From: Jiangella alba
Lineage (GTDB): Bacteria; Actinomycetota; Actinomycetes; Jiangellales; Jiangellaceae
NCBI RefSeq assembly: GCF_900106035.1
Contig: NZ_FNUC01000004.1
Location: 2,232,001 to 2,296,000, forward strand
DNA: 64,000 nt
Direction: 5' to 3'
Part shown: positions 27,329 through 36,800 of the stretch, one piece after another
Position numbering within the stretch: the first letter of the stretch is position 1
How the letters are laid out: each line of letters begins with the position of its first letter
The notes under the pieces: model-generated
Database searches by the model: none
Told to the model about the DNA's origin: nothing
What the model saw: the letters and a program-made list of their open reading frames with translations, nothing else
Translations under genes and position numbers: made by a program

Positions 27329-28459
27329 CTAGAGTTCCGCGAGCACCGCGGCGACGAGCTCGGCCCGCTGCCCCAGCGACGCGACGACCACCTGTTCGTG
27401 CACGGCGTGGGCGCCGGCGCCGAGCGGGCCGAAGCCGTCCAGCGTCGGCACCCCCAGCGAGCCGGTGGTGTTGGTGTCGGCACCGCCCGCCGCGGGGGCG
27501 CCGTCGACGCGCTGGCCGACGCTGGCCGCGGCCCGCCGGACGGTGCCGAGCAGCCCCGCGGTGGTCTCGTCCGGCGCCCAGGTGGGCCGCCGCGACAGCA
27601 CCCCGGTGCTCACCGCGGCGCCGGCGCGGATCGGGCGCAGCGACGTCAGCCCGTCCAGCACCACCCGCTCGGACTCGGCGTCGGCGAAGCGCAGCCCGAT
27701 GTCGGCGTGCGCGGCGGCCGCGACGACGTTCGTGCGGCCGCCCCCGCCGACGGTGCCGATGTTGCACAGCACGTCGCCCGGGGCGTGCCGGACGATGGAG
27801 CGGACCAGGATCAGCTGGTCGACCAGCTCGTCGACGGCGGAGACGCCGGCATCGGGGTCGAGGGCGGCGTGCGCCTCGACCCCCTCGACGGCCAGCCGCA
27901 GCCGGGTGCTGCCGCGCCGCCCGGCCTTCAGCGAGCCGTCCGGGTGCGGCGACTCGAACCCGAGCGCGGCGACGGCGTCGCGGGCGGCCTCGGCGACCAG
28001 CGCTCCCGCGGTCGGTGAGCCGATCTCCTCATCCGCCACCACGACGACGCGCACCGGCGGGTGCCCGGCCGCGGCGGGCCGGGCCAGCTCGAGCGCCGCC
28101 TCCATGACGACCAGGCCGCTCTTCATGTCGTAGGCGCCCGGCCCGTGCGCGACGCCGTCGGCGACCCGCCACGGCATCGGGCCGTCGACGTGCCCGGCCG
28201 GCCACACGGTGTCGTGGTGGCCGAGGAACAGGACGGGCGCCGCGGCGGCCTTCGCGCCGCGGCCCGGGTGCTCCATGACCAGGTGGTCGCCGGCCGGCGC
28301 CGGGACCCGGCGGACGGTGGCGCCCAGCTCGCGGTGCCGCGCCAGCAGGACCTCGCCGAGCGCGTCGAGCCGGGCGGCGTCGCCGGTGGGCGACTCGTGC
28401 CGGACGTAACTCTCCAAACGGGCGAGCAGCGCGCCGAGGTCTGGTGCGGTACCGTTCAT
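27329..28459 (-). CDS. M20-family metallopeptidase / deacylase
   Basis: 376 residues with the M20 zinc site: LFLGHHDTVWP (His, Asp), GPGAYDMKSGLV (bridging Asp), VADEEIGSPT (Glu-Glu) and a late AHAVHEQV (His). The dimerisation domain lies between (STRLRLAVEGVEAHA). Relatives include glutamate carboxypeptidase, ArgE/DapE and N-acyl amino acid deacylases. It diverges from GNAT, SIS and racemase-like genes; with them it fits the last step of an N-succinyl D-to-L amino acid route, removing the acyl group from the L product. Substrate is inferred from this neighbourhood. Confidence 0.85.
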   Translation of the reverse strand: MNGTAPDLGALLARLESYVRHESPTGDAARLDALGEVLLARHRELGATVRRVPAPAGDHLVMEHPGRGAKAAAAPVLFLGHHDTVWPAGHVDGPMPWRVADGVAHGPGAYDMKSGLVVMEAALELARPAAAGHPPVRVVVVADEEIGSPTAGALVAEAARDAVAALGFESPHPDGSLKAGRRGSTRLRLAVEGVEAHAALDPDAGVSAVDELVDQLILVRSIVRHAPGDVLCNIGTVGGGGRTNVVAAAAHADIGLRFADAESERVVLDGLTSLRPIRAGAAVSTGVLSRRPTWAPDETTAGLLGTVRRAAASVGQRVDGAPAAGGADTNTTGSLGVPTLDGFGPLGAGAHAVHEQVVVASLGQRAELVAAVLAEL

Positions 28460-28468
28460 GGTGCGACT

Positions 28469-28481
28469 ATACGTTCCGTAT
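28469..28481. promoter_or_regulatory. Short palindrome between divergent M20 and GNAT genes
   Basis: ATACG-TTC-CGTAT is a perfect 5-3-5 dyad 10 bp upstream of the M20 start; GATCCGTATC at 28526 repeats one half nearer the GNAT gene. A shared operator for both directions is possible. Confidence 0.4.
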
Positions 28482-28551
28482 CATCGTCGATGTGGTCGGT
28501 TGACGGGTTGTGGTGCGCGATTTGCGATCCGTATCTACCTCTGGGAGGGCC

Positions 28552-29280
28552 ATGACCCCGCACGTCGAGCGGCTCACGTCAGCCGCTGACCTCGACTCCG
28601 CCGCCCGCCTCTACCGCGAGGTGTTCGGCTACCAGGACCTCGCCCACTCGGTGAACCCGCGGTTGCTGGCGTCGCTGGCGGCCAACGGCGGCTCGGTGGT
28701 CGGCGTCCACGGCCGCGGCGGCGAGCTGGTCGCGTTCGCGTACGGCTTCGTCGGCATGGATCGCGGTGAGGTGTACCACTACTCGCAGGCCGCCGTCGTC
28801 GCGGCCGGGCACCAGGGCCGCGGGCTCGGGCGGGCGCTCAAGCGCGGCCAGCGCGAGGTCGCCCTGGCCGGCGGCCAGACCCGCATGCGCTGGTCGTTCG
28901 ACCCGTCGGTCGTCCGCAACGCGCATTTCAACCTCGACGTGCTCGGCGCGGCCGGGCGGTGGTTCCGGCCGGAGTTCTTCGGGGTGCCCGACACCGACCG
29001 GATGATCGTCGACTGGGACCTCGACGACGAGCGCCGCGCCCGCGAGGCGCCCGCCCCGGCCGGGCTGCCCGCCGGGCTCGACGCCCCCGCAGGCTGGCTG
29101 CGGCCCCGTCCGGCCGGCGCCGACACCTGGCTGCCGTTGCCGCTGACGTCCACGCCCGAGCAGCGGCGCGAGCTGGGCGCCGCCATCGCGGCGCTGCTGG
29201 CCGGGGGCTCGGTCGCGGTGTCGTGCGTCCGGCTCACCCCCGACACCGGCGCCTACCGCTTCGTCCGGTCCGCGCCATGA
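28552..29280 (+). CDS. GNAT-family N-acyltransferase (COG3375-like)
   Basis: 242 residues. GNAT features: LYREVFGYQDL, LVAFAYGFVG, YHYSQAAVVAAGHQGRGLGRALKRGQR (acyl-CoA pyrophosphate loop Q-G-x-G-x-G-x-A) and TRMRWSFDPSVVRNAHFN. ATG at 28552 has GGGAGG upstream. This resembles the COG3375 subgroup found beside N-succinylamino acid racemases, where it N-succinylates D-amino acids. Its stop overlaps the next start (ATGA). The donor and substrate are inferred, not seen. Confidence 0.8.
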   Translation: MTPHVERLTSAADLDSAARLYREVFGYQDLAHSVNPRLLASLAANGGSVVGVHGRGGELVAFAYGFVGMDRGEVYHYSQAAVVAAGHQGRGLGRALKRGQREVALAGGQTRMRWSFDPSVVRNAHFNLDVLGAAGRWFRPEFFGVPDTDRMIVDWDLDDERRAREAPAPAGLPAGLDAPAGWLRPRPAGADTWLPLPLTSTPEQRRELGAAIAALLAGGSVAVSCVRLTPDTGAYRFVRSAP

Positions 29281-29909
29281 CCGAGCTGACCAGCCCGTCG
29301 CAGCGCTTCGGCGCCCGCCTGCAGCGCCCGTCGTCGTCGGCGTCGCTGCAGGCCAGGGTGATGGAGCAGGAGACCCGCACGCTGGCCGAGGCGTTCGAGC
29401 GGGTCGCGGCCGACGGATCCGTGGCGGCCGCGGCGGCCACGGTGGTGGCGGCGCGGCGGCGGTTCGTCTCCGGCACCGGCAAGTCGTTCGCGTACGCCTC
29501 GCTGCTGGCCGCCGACCTCTCCGCCGGGCTGTCCAACGTCTCGCTGGTCGACGGCACGCTGGTCCGGCACGTCGACGTGCTCGCCGACGTCCGCGACACC
29601 GACGTGCTGGTGGCGGTCTCGCTGCGCCGGTACCGCCGCGAGACGGTCGCGCTGGCCGGGCGGTTCGCGGCCGCGGGCGGCGCCGTCGTCGCCGTCACCG
29701 ACACCACGGAGTCGCCGCTGATCGCGGTCGCCGGGCAGGCCATCGTGGTGCCGACGGCGAGCGCCTCGTACGCCGACTCGCCCACCGCCGTCGCCGCCGT
29801 CGTGCACCTGCTGGCCACGCTCACCACCGCCAGCGCGAAGGGCGCGCGCCGCCGGCTGGCCGAGCGCGACCGGCTGGCCCACGACCTCGAGCTCTACTGG
29901 GAGGACTGA
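29277..29909 (+). CDS. SIS-domain protein, RpiR-like without the HTH
   Basis: 210 residues: an N-terminal helix region (LQARVMEQETRTLAEAFERV) then a single SIS domain (RRRFVSGTGKSFAYASLLAADLSA, DVLVAVSLRRYRRETVALAGRFAAAGGAVVAVTD, IVVPTAS). MurR/RpiR regulators have this domain behind an HTH; here no HTH is visible. SIS domains bind phosphosugars, yet the neighbours handle acylated amino acids, so its role here is unclear: ligand sensor, isomerase or partner protein. Coupled to both neighbours (ATGA before, 3-bp gap after). Confidence 0.75.
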   Translation: MTELTSPSQRFGARLQRPSSSASLQARVMEQETRTLAEAFERVAADGSVAAAAATVVAARRRFVSGTGKSFAYASLLAADLSAGLSNVSLVDGTLVRHVDVLADVRDTDVLVAVSLRRYRRETVALAGRFAAAGGAVVAVTDTTESPLIAVAGQAIVVPTASASYADSPTAVAAVVHLLATLTTASAKGARRRLAERDRLAHDLELYWED

Positions 29910-29912
29910 CTC

Positions 29913-31028
29913 GTGCGCGTCACCCATGCGTCCCTGCACCTGGTGCGGCTGCCGCTGGTGCACCGGTTCCGCACCAGCTCGCACGCCAAGGACCACCTCG
30001 ATCACATCCTCGTCCGGCTCACCGACGAGTCCGGCGCGGTCGGCTGGGGCGAGATCGCGTCCGCGTCCGACCCGTACTACTCGCCGGAGACGGTCGACAC
30101 CTGCTGGCTGGTCGCGTCGCAGTACCTGCTGCCGTCCGTCGTCGGCGCGCGCTGGGACGACCCCGCCGAGGTGGCGGGGCTGTGGGCGAAGGTCCGCGGC
30201 CACCAGTTCGCGAAGGCCGGCGTCGACATCGCGGCGTGGACGCTGTGGGCGCTGTCCGGCGGGGTGTCGCTGGCGACGGCGCTGGGCGGGACCCGCTCGT
30301 CCGTGGTCGCGGGCGTCTCGCTGGGCATCGAGCCGACTGTCGACGACCTGCTGGCCGAGGTCGGCAAGCACGTCGACGCCGGGTATCCGCGGGTGAAGCT
30401 GAAGATCGCGCCCGGCTGGGACGTCGAGCCGGTGCGCGCCGTCCGGGCCGCGTTCCCCGACCTCATGCTGCACGTCGACGCGAACGGCGCCTATGGTGAG
30501 ACCTCCGACGAGCTGATGGCGTTGCGGTCGCTGGACGGCCTCGGCCTGACGATGATCGAGCAGCCGTTCGCGCCGCGGAACCTGCTCGCGCACGCCGCCC
30601 TGCAGCGCGACGTCGAGACCCCGGTCTGCCTCGACGAGTCCATCGACACCCTCGACGACCTGCGCACCGCGGTCGTGCTGGGCGCGCTGAAGGTGCTCAA
30701 CATCAAGGTGTCGCGGCTGGGCGGGCTCGGCCCGGCGGTGGCCGCGCACGACCTCGCCGCCGAGCACGAGATCCCAGTCTGGTGCGGCGGCATGCACGAG
30801 TTCGGCGTCGGCCGGGCCGCCAACGTCGCGCTGTCCAGCCTGCCCGGCTTCACCCTCCCGTCCGACGTGTCCGCGTCGGACAAGTACTACGAGCGCGACG
30901 TCGTCACCCCGCCCATCACCGCCGCCGGCGGCGTGGTGCAGGTGCCCACCGGCCCCGGACTCGGCCACACCGTCGACGAGGAGTTCGTGCAGGCCAGCGA
31001 GGTGCGTACGGTCGAACTCAGGGCTTGA
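29913..31028 (+). CDS. N-acyl(succinyl)amino acid racemase / o-succinylbenzoate synthase-like enolase-superfamily enzyme
   Basis: 371 residues from GTG at 29913 (GGGAGGA upstream). Muconate-lactonising subgroup residues are all present: K162-x-K164 (VKLKIAPG), D189 (VDANG), E216 (IEQPF), D241 (LDES) and K265 (NIKVSR). The same fold performs MenC and N-acylamino acid racemase reactions and many members do both. No men genes are nearby, while GNAT and M20 genes are, so N-succinylamino acid racemisation is favoured. OSBS function cannot be excluded. Confidence 0.85.
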   Translation: MRVTHASLHLVRLPLVHRFRTSSHAKDHLDHILVRLTDESGAVGWGEIASASDPYYSPETVDTCWLVASQYLLPSVVGARWDDPAEVAGLWAKVRGHQFAKAGVDIAAWTLWALSGGVSLATALGGTRSSVVAGVSLGIEPTVDDLLAEVGKHVDAGYPRVKLKIAPGWDVEPVRAVRAAFPDLMLHVDANGAYGETSDELMALRSLDGLGLTMIEQPFAPRNLLAHAALQRDVETPVCLDESIDTLDDLRTAVVLGALKVLNIKVSRLGGLGPAVAAHDLAAEHEIPVWCGGMHEFGVGRAANVALSSLPGFTLPSDVSASDKYYERDVVTPPITAAGGVVQVPTGPGLGHTVDEEFVQASEVRTVELRA

Positions 31029-31160
31029 CCCCAGGGCTGCCCGAGGGAGGAACCGGGGGATTCCCCCAGGGCGAATCGGGGGCTTTCCGGGTTACCGCGC
31101 GATCCCGGCGCGACGAGAGTGAGACGCGACTTCACCGGACTCACACCGACGGGACGCACC

Positions 31161-33389
31161 ATGACCACGACCCTGCCGTTAGACCGCCCGCCCGTACCGG
31201 CGCCGCAGCCGCCGGAGCCACCGCGCCACGGACTGGTGGTGCGCGTCGCGCGCTGGAGCGCCGCTCACAAGTGGCTGGCCATCGTCCTCTGGCTCGCGTT
31301 CGTCGCGGCCGCCATCGTCGGCGGCGGCGCCGTCGGCACCAAGGAGGTCGAGGACGGCGACTCCGGCGTCGGCGCCTCCGCCGGCGCCGACAAGGCGCTG
31401 CTCCAGGCCGACTTCGACGACCCGTTCACCGAGTCGGTGCTGGTCCGGGCGGCCGGCGGCGGCGCCGTCGACGTCGACGCTGACGCCGTCAGCACGCTGG
31501 CCGCGAACCTGGCCGCCGCGCCGGGCGTCGCGGGCGTGTCCGACCCGCAGGTGTCAGAGGACGGCACCGCCGCCCTCTACGAGGTGACGCTGGACGTCCC
31601 GGCGGGCACCGACGCCGAGGAGGAGGACGCCGCGAGCGCGGCCGCCGCGCAGCTCGCGCAGGTCGTCGACGGGGCGGACGGCAGCCTGAGCGTCGGCCAG
31701 GTCGGCGACGCGTCGCTGGGCGAGGCGCTGGACCAGGTCTACGAGGACGACCTGCAGCGGGCCGAGTACCTGTCGCTGCCGGTCAGCCTGCTGATCATGC
31801 TGGTGGTGTTCGGCGCGCTGATCGCCGCCGCCGTGCCGGTGCTGCTGGCGCTGTCGTCGGTGGTCGCGGCCATGGGGCTGTCGGCGTTCGCCTCGTACGT
31901 CGTGCCGTCGACGGACATCCTGGCCTCGGTCGTGCTGCTGGTCGGCATGGCGGTCGGCGTCGACTACTCGCTGTTCTACGTCCGCCGCGAGCGGGAGGAG
32001 CGCGAGAAGGGCCGCGGCACGATGGACGCGGTCGCGGTCGCCGCCGCGACGTCCGGCCGGGCGGTGGTGGTCTCCGGCATCGCCGTCGTCATCGCGATGG
32101 CCGGCATGTTCTTCGCCGGCGAGGCGACCTTCCAGTCGCTGGCCATGGGCACCATCCTGGTCGTCGCCGTGGCCGTCGTCGGGTCCGTGACGGCGCTGCC
32201 CGCGCTGCTGGCGATCTTCGGCCGCTGGATCGACCGGCCGCGCGTCCCGCTGCTGTGGCGGCTGCGCCGCAGCGACGGCAGCGAGCCGCGGGTGTGGCGC
32301 GCGGTGCTCGGCCCGGTGCTGCGGCACCCGAAGACGGCGCTGGTCGCGGGCCTGCTGGCGCTGCTCGCGCTGGCTGCTCCGGCGCTCGGCATGAAGCTGT
32401 CGCAGCCCGGCATCTCCGACCTGTCCAAGGACGTCCCCGAGGTGCAGACCTACGACGCCATCACGACGGCGTTCCCGTCCGAGGGCGCGGCCCACGACGT
32501 CGCCGTCTGGACGCCCGACGGCTCGCCGCTCGACCAGAACGCCGTCGACGGCGCCGTCGCCACGCTGAACGACGCGGTCGCGGCCGACGCGGAGTTCGCC
32601 GCCGGCGAGGGCCTGACCGCCGAGTACTCCGTCGACGGCTCGGTCGCCCGCATCGACGTGCCGGTGCCGTACGAGCACGACGACGCCCGCGCCGAGGACT
32701 CGCTGCGGGCGCTGCGCGACGACCTCGTCCCGGCCGCCTTCGACGGCGTCGACGGTGTCGAGACCGGCGTCACCGGCATGACCGCCGGCAACGTCGACTT
32801 CCGCGGCCTGCTGGCCGACCGCATGCCGGTGGTCATCGGGTTCGTCCTGCTGATGACGATCATCGTGCTGGTCATGGCGTTCCGGTCGCTGGCGGTGGCG
32901 CTGACCGCCGCGGGCCTGAACCTGCTCTCCGTCGCCGCCTCCTACGGGCTGCTGACGCTGGTGTTCCAGAACAGCTGGGCCGAAGGGCTGCTCGGGTTCG
33001 AGTCGACCGGCGCGATCATCACCTGGCTGCCGCTGTTCCTGTTCGTGATCCTGTTCGGCCTGTCGATGGACTACCACGTGTTCGTCGTCAGCCGGATCCG
33101 CGAGGGCGCCAAGGCCGGCATGACGACCCGCGAGGCGGTCCGCACCGGCATCATCCGCTCCGCCGGCGTCGTCACCAGCGCCGCCGTGGTCATGGTCGCG
33201 GTCTTCTCGATCTTCGCGACGCTCGGCGCCATCGACTTCAAGCAGCTGGGCGTGGGCCTGGCCGCAGCAATCCTCATCGACGCGACCATCGTGCGGGCCG
33301 TGCTGCTGCCGTCGATCATGGCGCTGCTGGGGGAGCGCAACTGGTGGCTGCCCAAGCCGCTGCACAAGCTGCCGCAGCTGGAGCACTGA
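31161..33389 (+). CDS. MMPL/RND-family transporter
   Basis: 742 residues from ATG at 31161; an in-frame GTG at 31119 would add 14. Twelve-helix MMPL layout with a cytosolic Pro-rich start (RPPVPAPQPPEPPRHG). TM4 motifs LVGMAVGVDYSLFYVRRERE and LFGLSMDYHVFVVSRIREG carry the proton-relay Asp residues. Soluble domains lie at about 60-200 and 440-560. A paralogue in architecture, not sequence neighbour, of the transporter at 24389-26584. Cargo unknown; single-gene unit. Confidence 0.88.
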   Translation: MTTTLPLDRPPVPAPQPPEPPRHGLVVRVARWSAAHKWLAIVLWLAFVAAAIVGGGAVGTKEVEDGDSGVGASAGADKALLQADFDDPFTESVLVRAAGGGAVDVDADAVSTLAANLAAAPGVAGVSDPQVSEDGTAALYEVTLDVPAGTDAEEEDAASAAAAQLAQVVDGADGSLSVGQVGDASLGEALDQVYEDDLQRAEYLSLPVSLLIMLVVFGALIAAAVPVLLALSSVVAAMGLSAFASYVVPSTDILASVVLLVGMAVGVDYSLFYVRREREEREKGRGTMDAVAVAAATSGRAVVVSGIAVVIAMAGMFFAGEATFQSLAMGTILVVAVAVVGSVTALPALLAIFGRWIDRPRVPLLWRLRRSDGSEPRVWRAVLGPVLRHPKTALVAGLLALLALAAPALGMKLSQPGISDLSKDVPEVQTYDAITTAFPSEGAAHDVAVWTPDGSPLDQNAVDGAVATLNDAVAADAEFAAGEGLTAEYSVDGSVARIDVPVPYEHDDARAEDSLRALRDDLVPAAFDGVDGVETGVTGMTAGNVDFRGLLADRMPVVIGFVLLMTIIVLVMAFRSLAVALTAAGLNLLSVAASYGLLTLVFQNSWAEGLLGFESTGAIITWLPLFLFVILFGLSMDYHVFVVSRIREGAKAGMTTREAVRTGIIRSAGVVTSAAVVMVAVFSIFATLGAIDFKQLGVGLAAAILIDATIVRAVLLPSIMALLGERNWWLPKPLHKLPQLEH

Positions 33390-33486
33390 CGCGCTGAGCG
33401 TCACCCGGCCGGGCCGTCCACGGGGGCGGCCCGGCCGTGCTGCTGCGAGCCTGCTGCGCCCGGTCGTGGCCCGGTCGACCTGGCCG

Positions 33487-33574
33487 GGGGTCGTGGCCGG
33501 CTGTTGACAGGAGCGCCAACAGTTGGCGCCCCCGTCAACACGCGTGAACGGCACTGCCCAGGTCCGGCCGCCGA
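33487..33574. repeat. 88-bp direct repeat, copy A, with 39-bp hairpin
   Basis: The hairpin at 33502-33540 is TGTTGAC - AGGA - GCGCCAAC - A - GTTGGCGC - CCCC - GTCAACA: outer 7-bp and inner 8-bp stems around a 4x4 internal loop. Copy B is 144 bp downstream with three mismatches (33512, 33520, 33545). Confidence 0.85.
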
Positions 33575-33630
33575 TCGACTCTTGGCCGCGGCCGGGACTG
33601 CCGAGCCGGGGGGCCTGGCGGGACGTGGCC

Positions 33631-33718
33631 GGGGTCGTGGCCGGCTGTTGACAGGGGCGCCAAGAGTTGGCGCCCCCGTCAACACGCGAGAACGGCACTG
33701 CCCAGGTCCGGCCGCCGA
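33631..33718. repeat. 88-bp direct repeat, copy B, with improved hairpin
   Basis: The hairpin at 33646-33684 is TGTTGAC - A - GGGGCGCCAA - GAG - TTGGCGCCCC - C - GTCAACA. The A-to-G change relative to copy A extends the inner stem into the former internal loop, while C-to-G at 33664 opens the tip. The last base lies 98 bp before the mfd start. Confidence 0.85.
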
Positions 33719-33815
33719 GGGACGGCGACTCTGTCGGGGGAACGTCGTAAGCTCGTAGACGACCCCCACTCCACCAGGTTTCGGGGGCACGTCTGCGTGC
33801 CCGGAAGGTCTACCG

Positions 33816-36800
33816 ATGTCTCTCAGCGGCCTGCTGTCCGCCCTGCTCGGCGACGACGGCGACCCCACGCTGCGCTCGGCCGTCGCCGACGCGCGCACGG
33901 GTGCGGTCACCGCGCTCGACCTCACCGCGCCGCCGGCGCTGCGCCCGTTCGTGGCCGGCGCCATCGCCGCCGACGCCGACGGTGTGGGGGCGGGACGGAC
34001 GGTGCTCGCGGTCACCGCGACGGGGCGCGAGGCCGAAGACCTCGCCACCGAGCTGCGCTGCCTGCTGCCGCCCGAGTCGGTGGTCGAGTACCCGGCGTGG
34101 GAGACGCTGCCGCACGAGCGCCTGTCGCCGCGCAGCGACACCGTCGGCCGGCGGCTGGCGGTGCTGCGCCGGCTGGTGCACCCCGCCGACGAGTCCGGCG
34201 GGCCGGTCCGCGTGGTCGTCGCGCCGGTGCGCAGCGTGCTGCAGCCGCAGGTCGCGGGGCTGGCCGACCTCCGCCCGGTCGCGTTGAAGCCCGGCGACGA
34301 CGTCAGCCTCGACTCCGTCGTCGAGCAGCTGGCCGCCGCCGCGTACGTCCGCGTCGACCTCGTGGAGCGACGCGGCGAGTTCGCGGTGCGCGGCGGCATC
34401 GTCGACGTGTTCCCGCCGACCGAGGAGCACCCGCTGCGGGTCGACTTCTGGGGCGACACCGTCGAGGAGGTCCGCTACTTCACCGTCGCCGACCAGCGCT
34501 CCACCGACGTCGCAGAGAACGGGCTGTGGGCGCCGCCGTGCCGAGAGCTGCTGCTCACCGACGACGTCCGGCGGCGGGCGGCCGCCCTCGCGCACGACCA
34601 CCCCGAGCTGGGCGAGATGCTGGAGAAGATCGCCGCCGGCATCGCCGTCGAGGGCATGGAGTCGCTGGCGCCGGTGCTGGTCGACCGCATGGAGATGCTG
34701 ATCGACCTGCTGCCGGCGGGCACCCACGTGCTGGTCTGCGACCCCGAGCGGGTCCGCACCCGGGCGCACGACATGGTCGCCACCAGCCAGGAGTTCCTCG
34801 ACGCGTCGTGGGCCGCGGCGGCCGGCGGCGGCACCGCCCCGATCGACCTCGGCGCGGCGGCCTACCACACGCTCGGCGACGTGCGGGCGCAGGCGATCCG
34901 CCAGGGGCTGCCCTGGTGGAGCCTCAGCTCGTTCGGCCTCGGCGGCGACGGCGACGACGCGCCCGCGGCGCCTGCCGACCTCGACGCCGACCTGTACGAG
35001 GTGAACCTCGGCGACGACATGGTGACGGCCGGCGCCGTCGACACCCGCGAGGTCGACGTCCGCCCGGCCGAGACGTACCGCGGCGACACCAAGCGCGCCG
35101 TCGCCGACCTCTCCGGCTGGCTGGCCACCGGCGGCCGCGCCGTCCTCGTCACTGGCGGCCACGGCACCGCCGAGCGGGTCGTCGAGGTGCTCGGCGAGTC
35201 CGAGGTCCCGGCGCGCTACGTCCAGGACGTCGCCGACGTGCCGCAACCGGGCGTCGTCCTCGTCACCACGGGCGCGCTCAAGCACGGTTTCATCGCCACC
35301 GCCGCCGCCCTGGCGGTGCTGACGGAGGACGACCTCACCGGCCAGCGGGTGTCCACCAAGGGCACCACCCGCATGCCCAGCCGGCGCCGCAACCAGGTCG
35401 ACCCCCTCCAGCTCAAGCCCGGCGACTACATCGTCCACGACCAGCACGGCGTCGGCCGCTACGTCGAGATGACCAGCCGCACGGTGCAGGGCGCCACCCG
35501 CGAGTACCTCGTCGTCGAGTATGCGCCGTCCAAGCGCGGCCAGCCGGCCGACCGCCTGTACGTCCCGACCGACCAGCTCGAGCAGGTCACCAAGTACGTC
35601 GGCGGTGACGCACCGCACCTCGACCGCATCGGCGGCAGCGACTGGGCCAAGCGCAAGGGCCGCGCCCGCAAGGCGGTCAAGGAGATCGCCGCCGAGCTGA
35701 TCAAGCTCTACGCCGCCCGCCAGGCCGCGCCCGGCCACGCGTTCGGCCAGGACACCCCGTGGCAGCGCGAGCTCGAGGACGCGTTCCCCTACGTCGAGAC
35801 CGCCGACCAGCTGTCGACCATCGACGAGGTCAAGCACGACATGGAGCGCGAGATCCCGATGGACCGCGTCATCGCGGGCGACGTCGGCTACGGCAAGACC
35901 GAGATCGCGGTGCGGGCGGCGTTCAAGGCCGTGCAGGACGGCAAGCAGGTCGGCGTGCTGGTGCCGACGACGCTGCTGGTGGGTCAGCACCTCGCCACGT
36001 TCTCCGAGCGGTTCGCGCCGTTCCCGGTCACCATCCGGGCGCTGTCGCGGTTCCAGTCCGACTCCGAGGCCGCCGACACGATCGAAGGGCTGCTCGACGG
36101 CAGCGTCGACGTCGTCATCGGCACCCACCGGCTCATCACCGGCGACGTCCGGTTCAAGGATCTCGGCCTGCTCATCGTCGACGAGGAGCAGCGCTTCGGC
36201 GTCGAGCACAAAGAGAAGCTCAAGCACCTGCGGGCCAACGTCGACGTGCTGACGATGTCGGCCACGCCGATCCCGCGCACGCTGGAGATGTCCATCACCG
36301 GCATCCGCGACATGAGCGTCATCACCACCCCGCCGGAAGAGCGGCACCCCGTGCTCACCTACGTCGGCGGGTACGACGAGAAGCAGGTCGGCGCGGCCAT
36401 CCGGCGCGAGCTGATGCGCGACGGCCAGGCGTTCTTCGTGCACAACCGGGTCGAGACCATCGAGAAGGTCGCGGCTCGGCTGCGCGAGCTGGTGCCCGAG
36501 GCGCGGGTCGCCACGGCGCACGGCCAGATGGGCGAGCACGCGCTGGAGCAGGTCATCAACGCGTTCTGGCAGCGCGAGGTCGACGTGCTGGTGTGCACGA
36601 CCATCGTCGAGACCGGCCTCGACATCTCCAACGCCAACACGCTCGTCGTCGACCGGTCCGAGCGGCTCGGCCTGTCGCAACTGCACCAGCTGCGCGGCCG
36701 CGTGGGCCGTGGGCGCGAGCGCGCGTACGCCTACTTCTTCTACCCGCGCGAGACGCCGCTGACCGAGGAGGCGCACGAGCGGCTGGCCACCATCGCGCAG

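Larger units (their letters stand above)
33390..33815. other. 426-bp gene-free stretch before mfd, filled by repeats
   Basis: No reading frame with coding character was found. It contains an 88-bp unit present twice in direct orientation (33487-33574, 33631-33718), each with a 39-bp hairpin, then a stretch leading to mfd with GGGGGCAC and CCGGAAGG before the start. The mfd promoter should lie in the last 100 bases. Confidence 0.7.

Noticed and set aside
29913..31028. Calling the enolase-superfamily gene menC
   Set aside because: Catalytic residues fit both OSBS and N-acylamino acid racemase; absence of men genes and presence of GNAT and M20 genes favour the latter, so no symbol was given.
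31055..31067. GGGGG-ATT-CCCCC hairpin after the racemase gene as a terminator
   Set aside because: A 5-bp stem in G/C runs is expected often in DNA of this composition; too weak to list.
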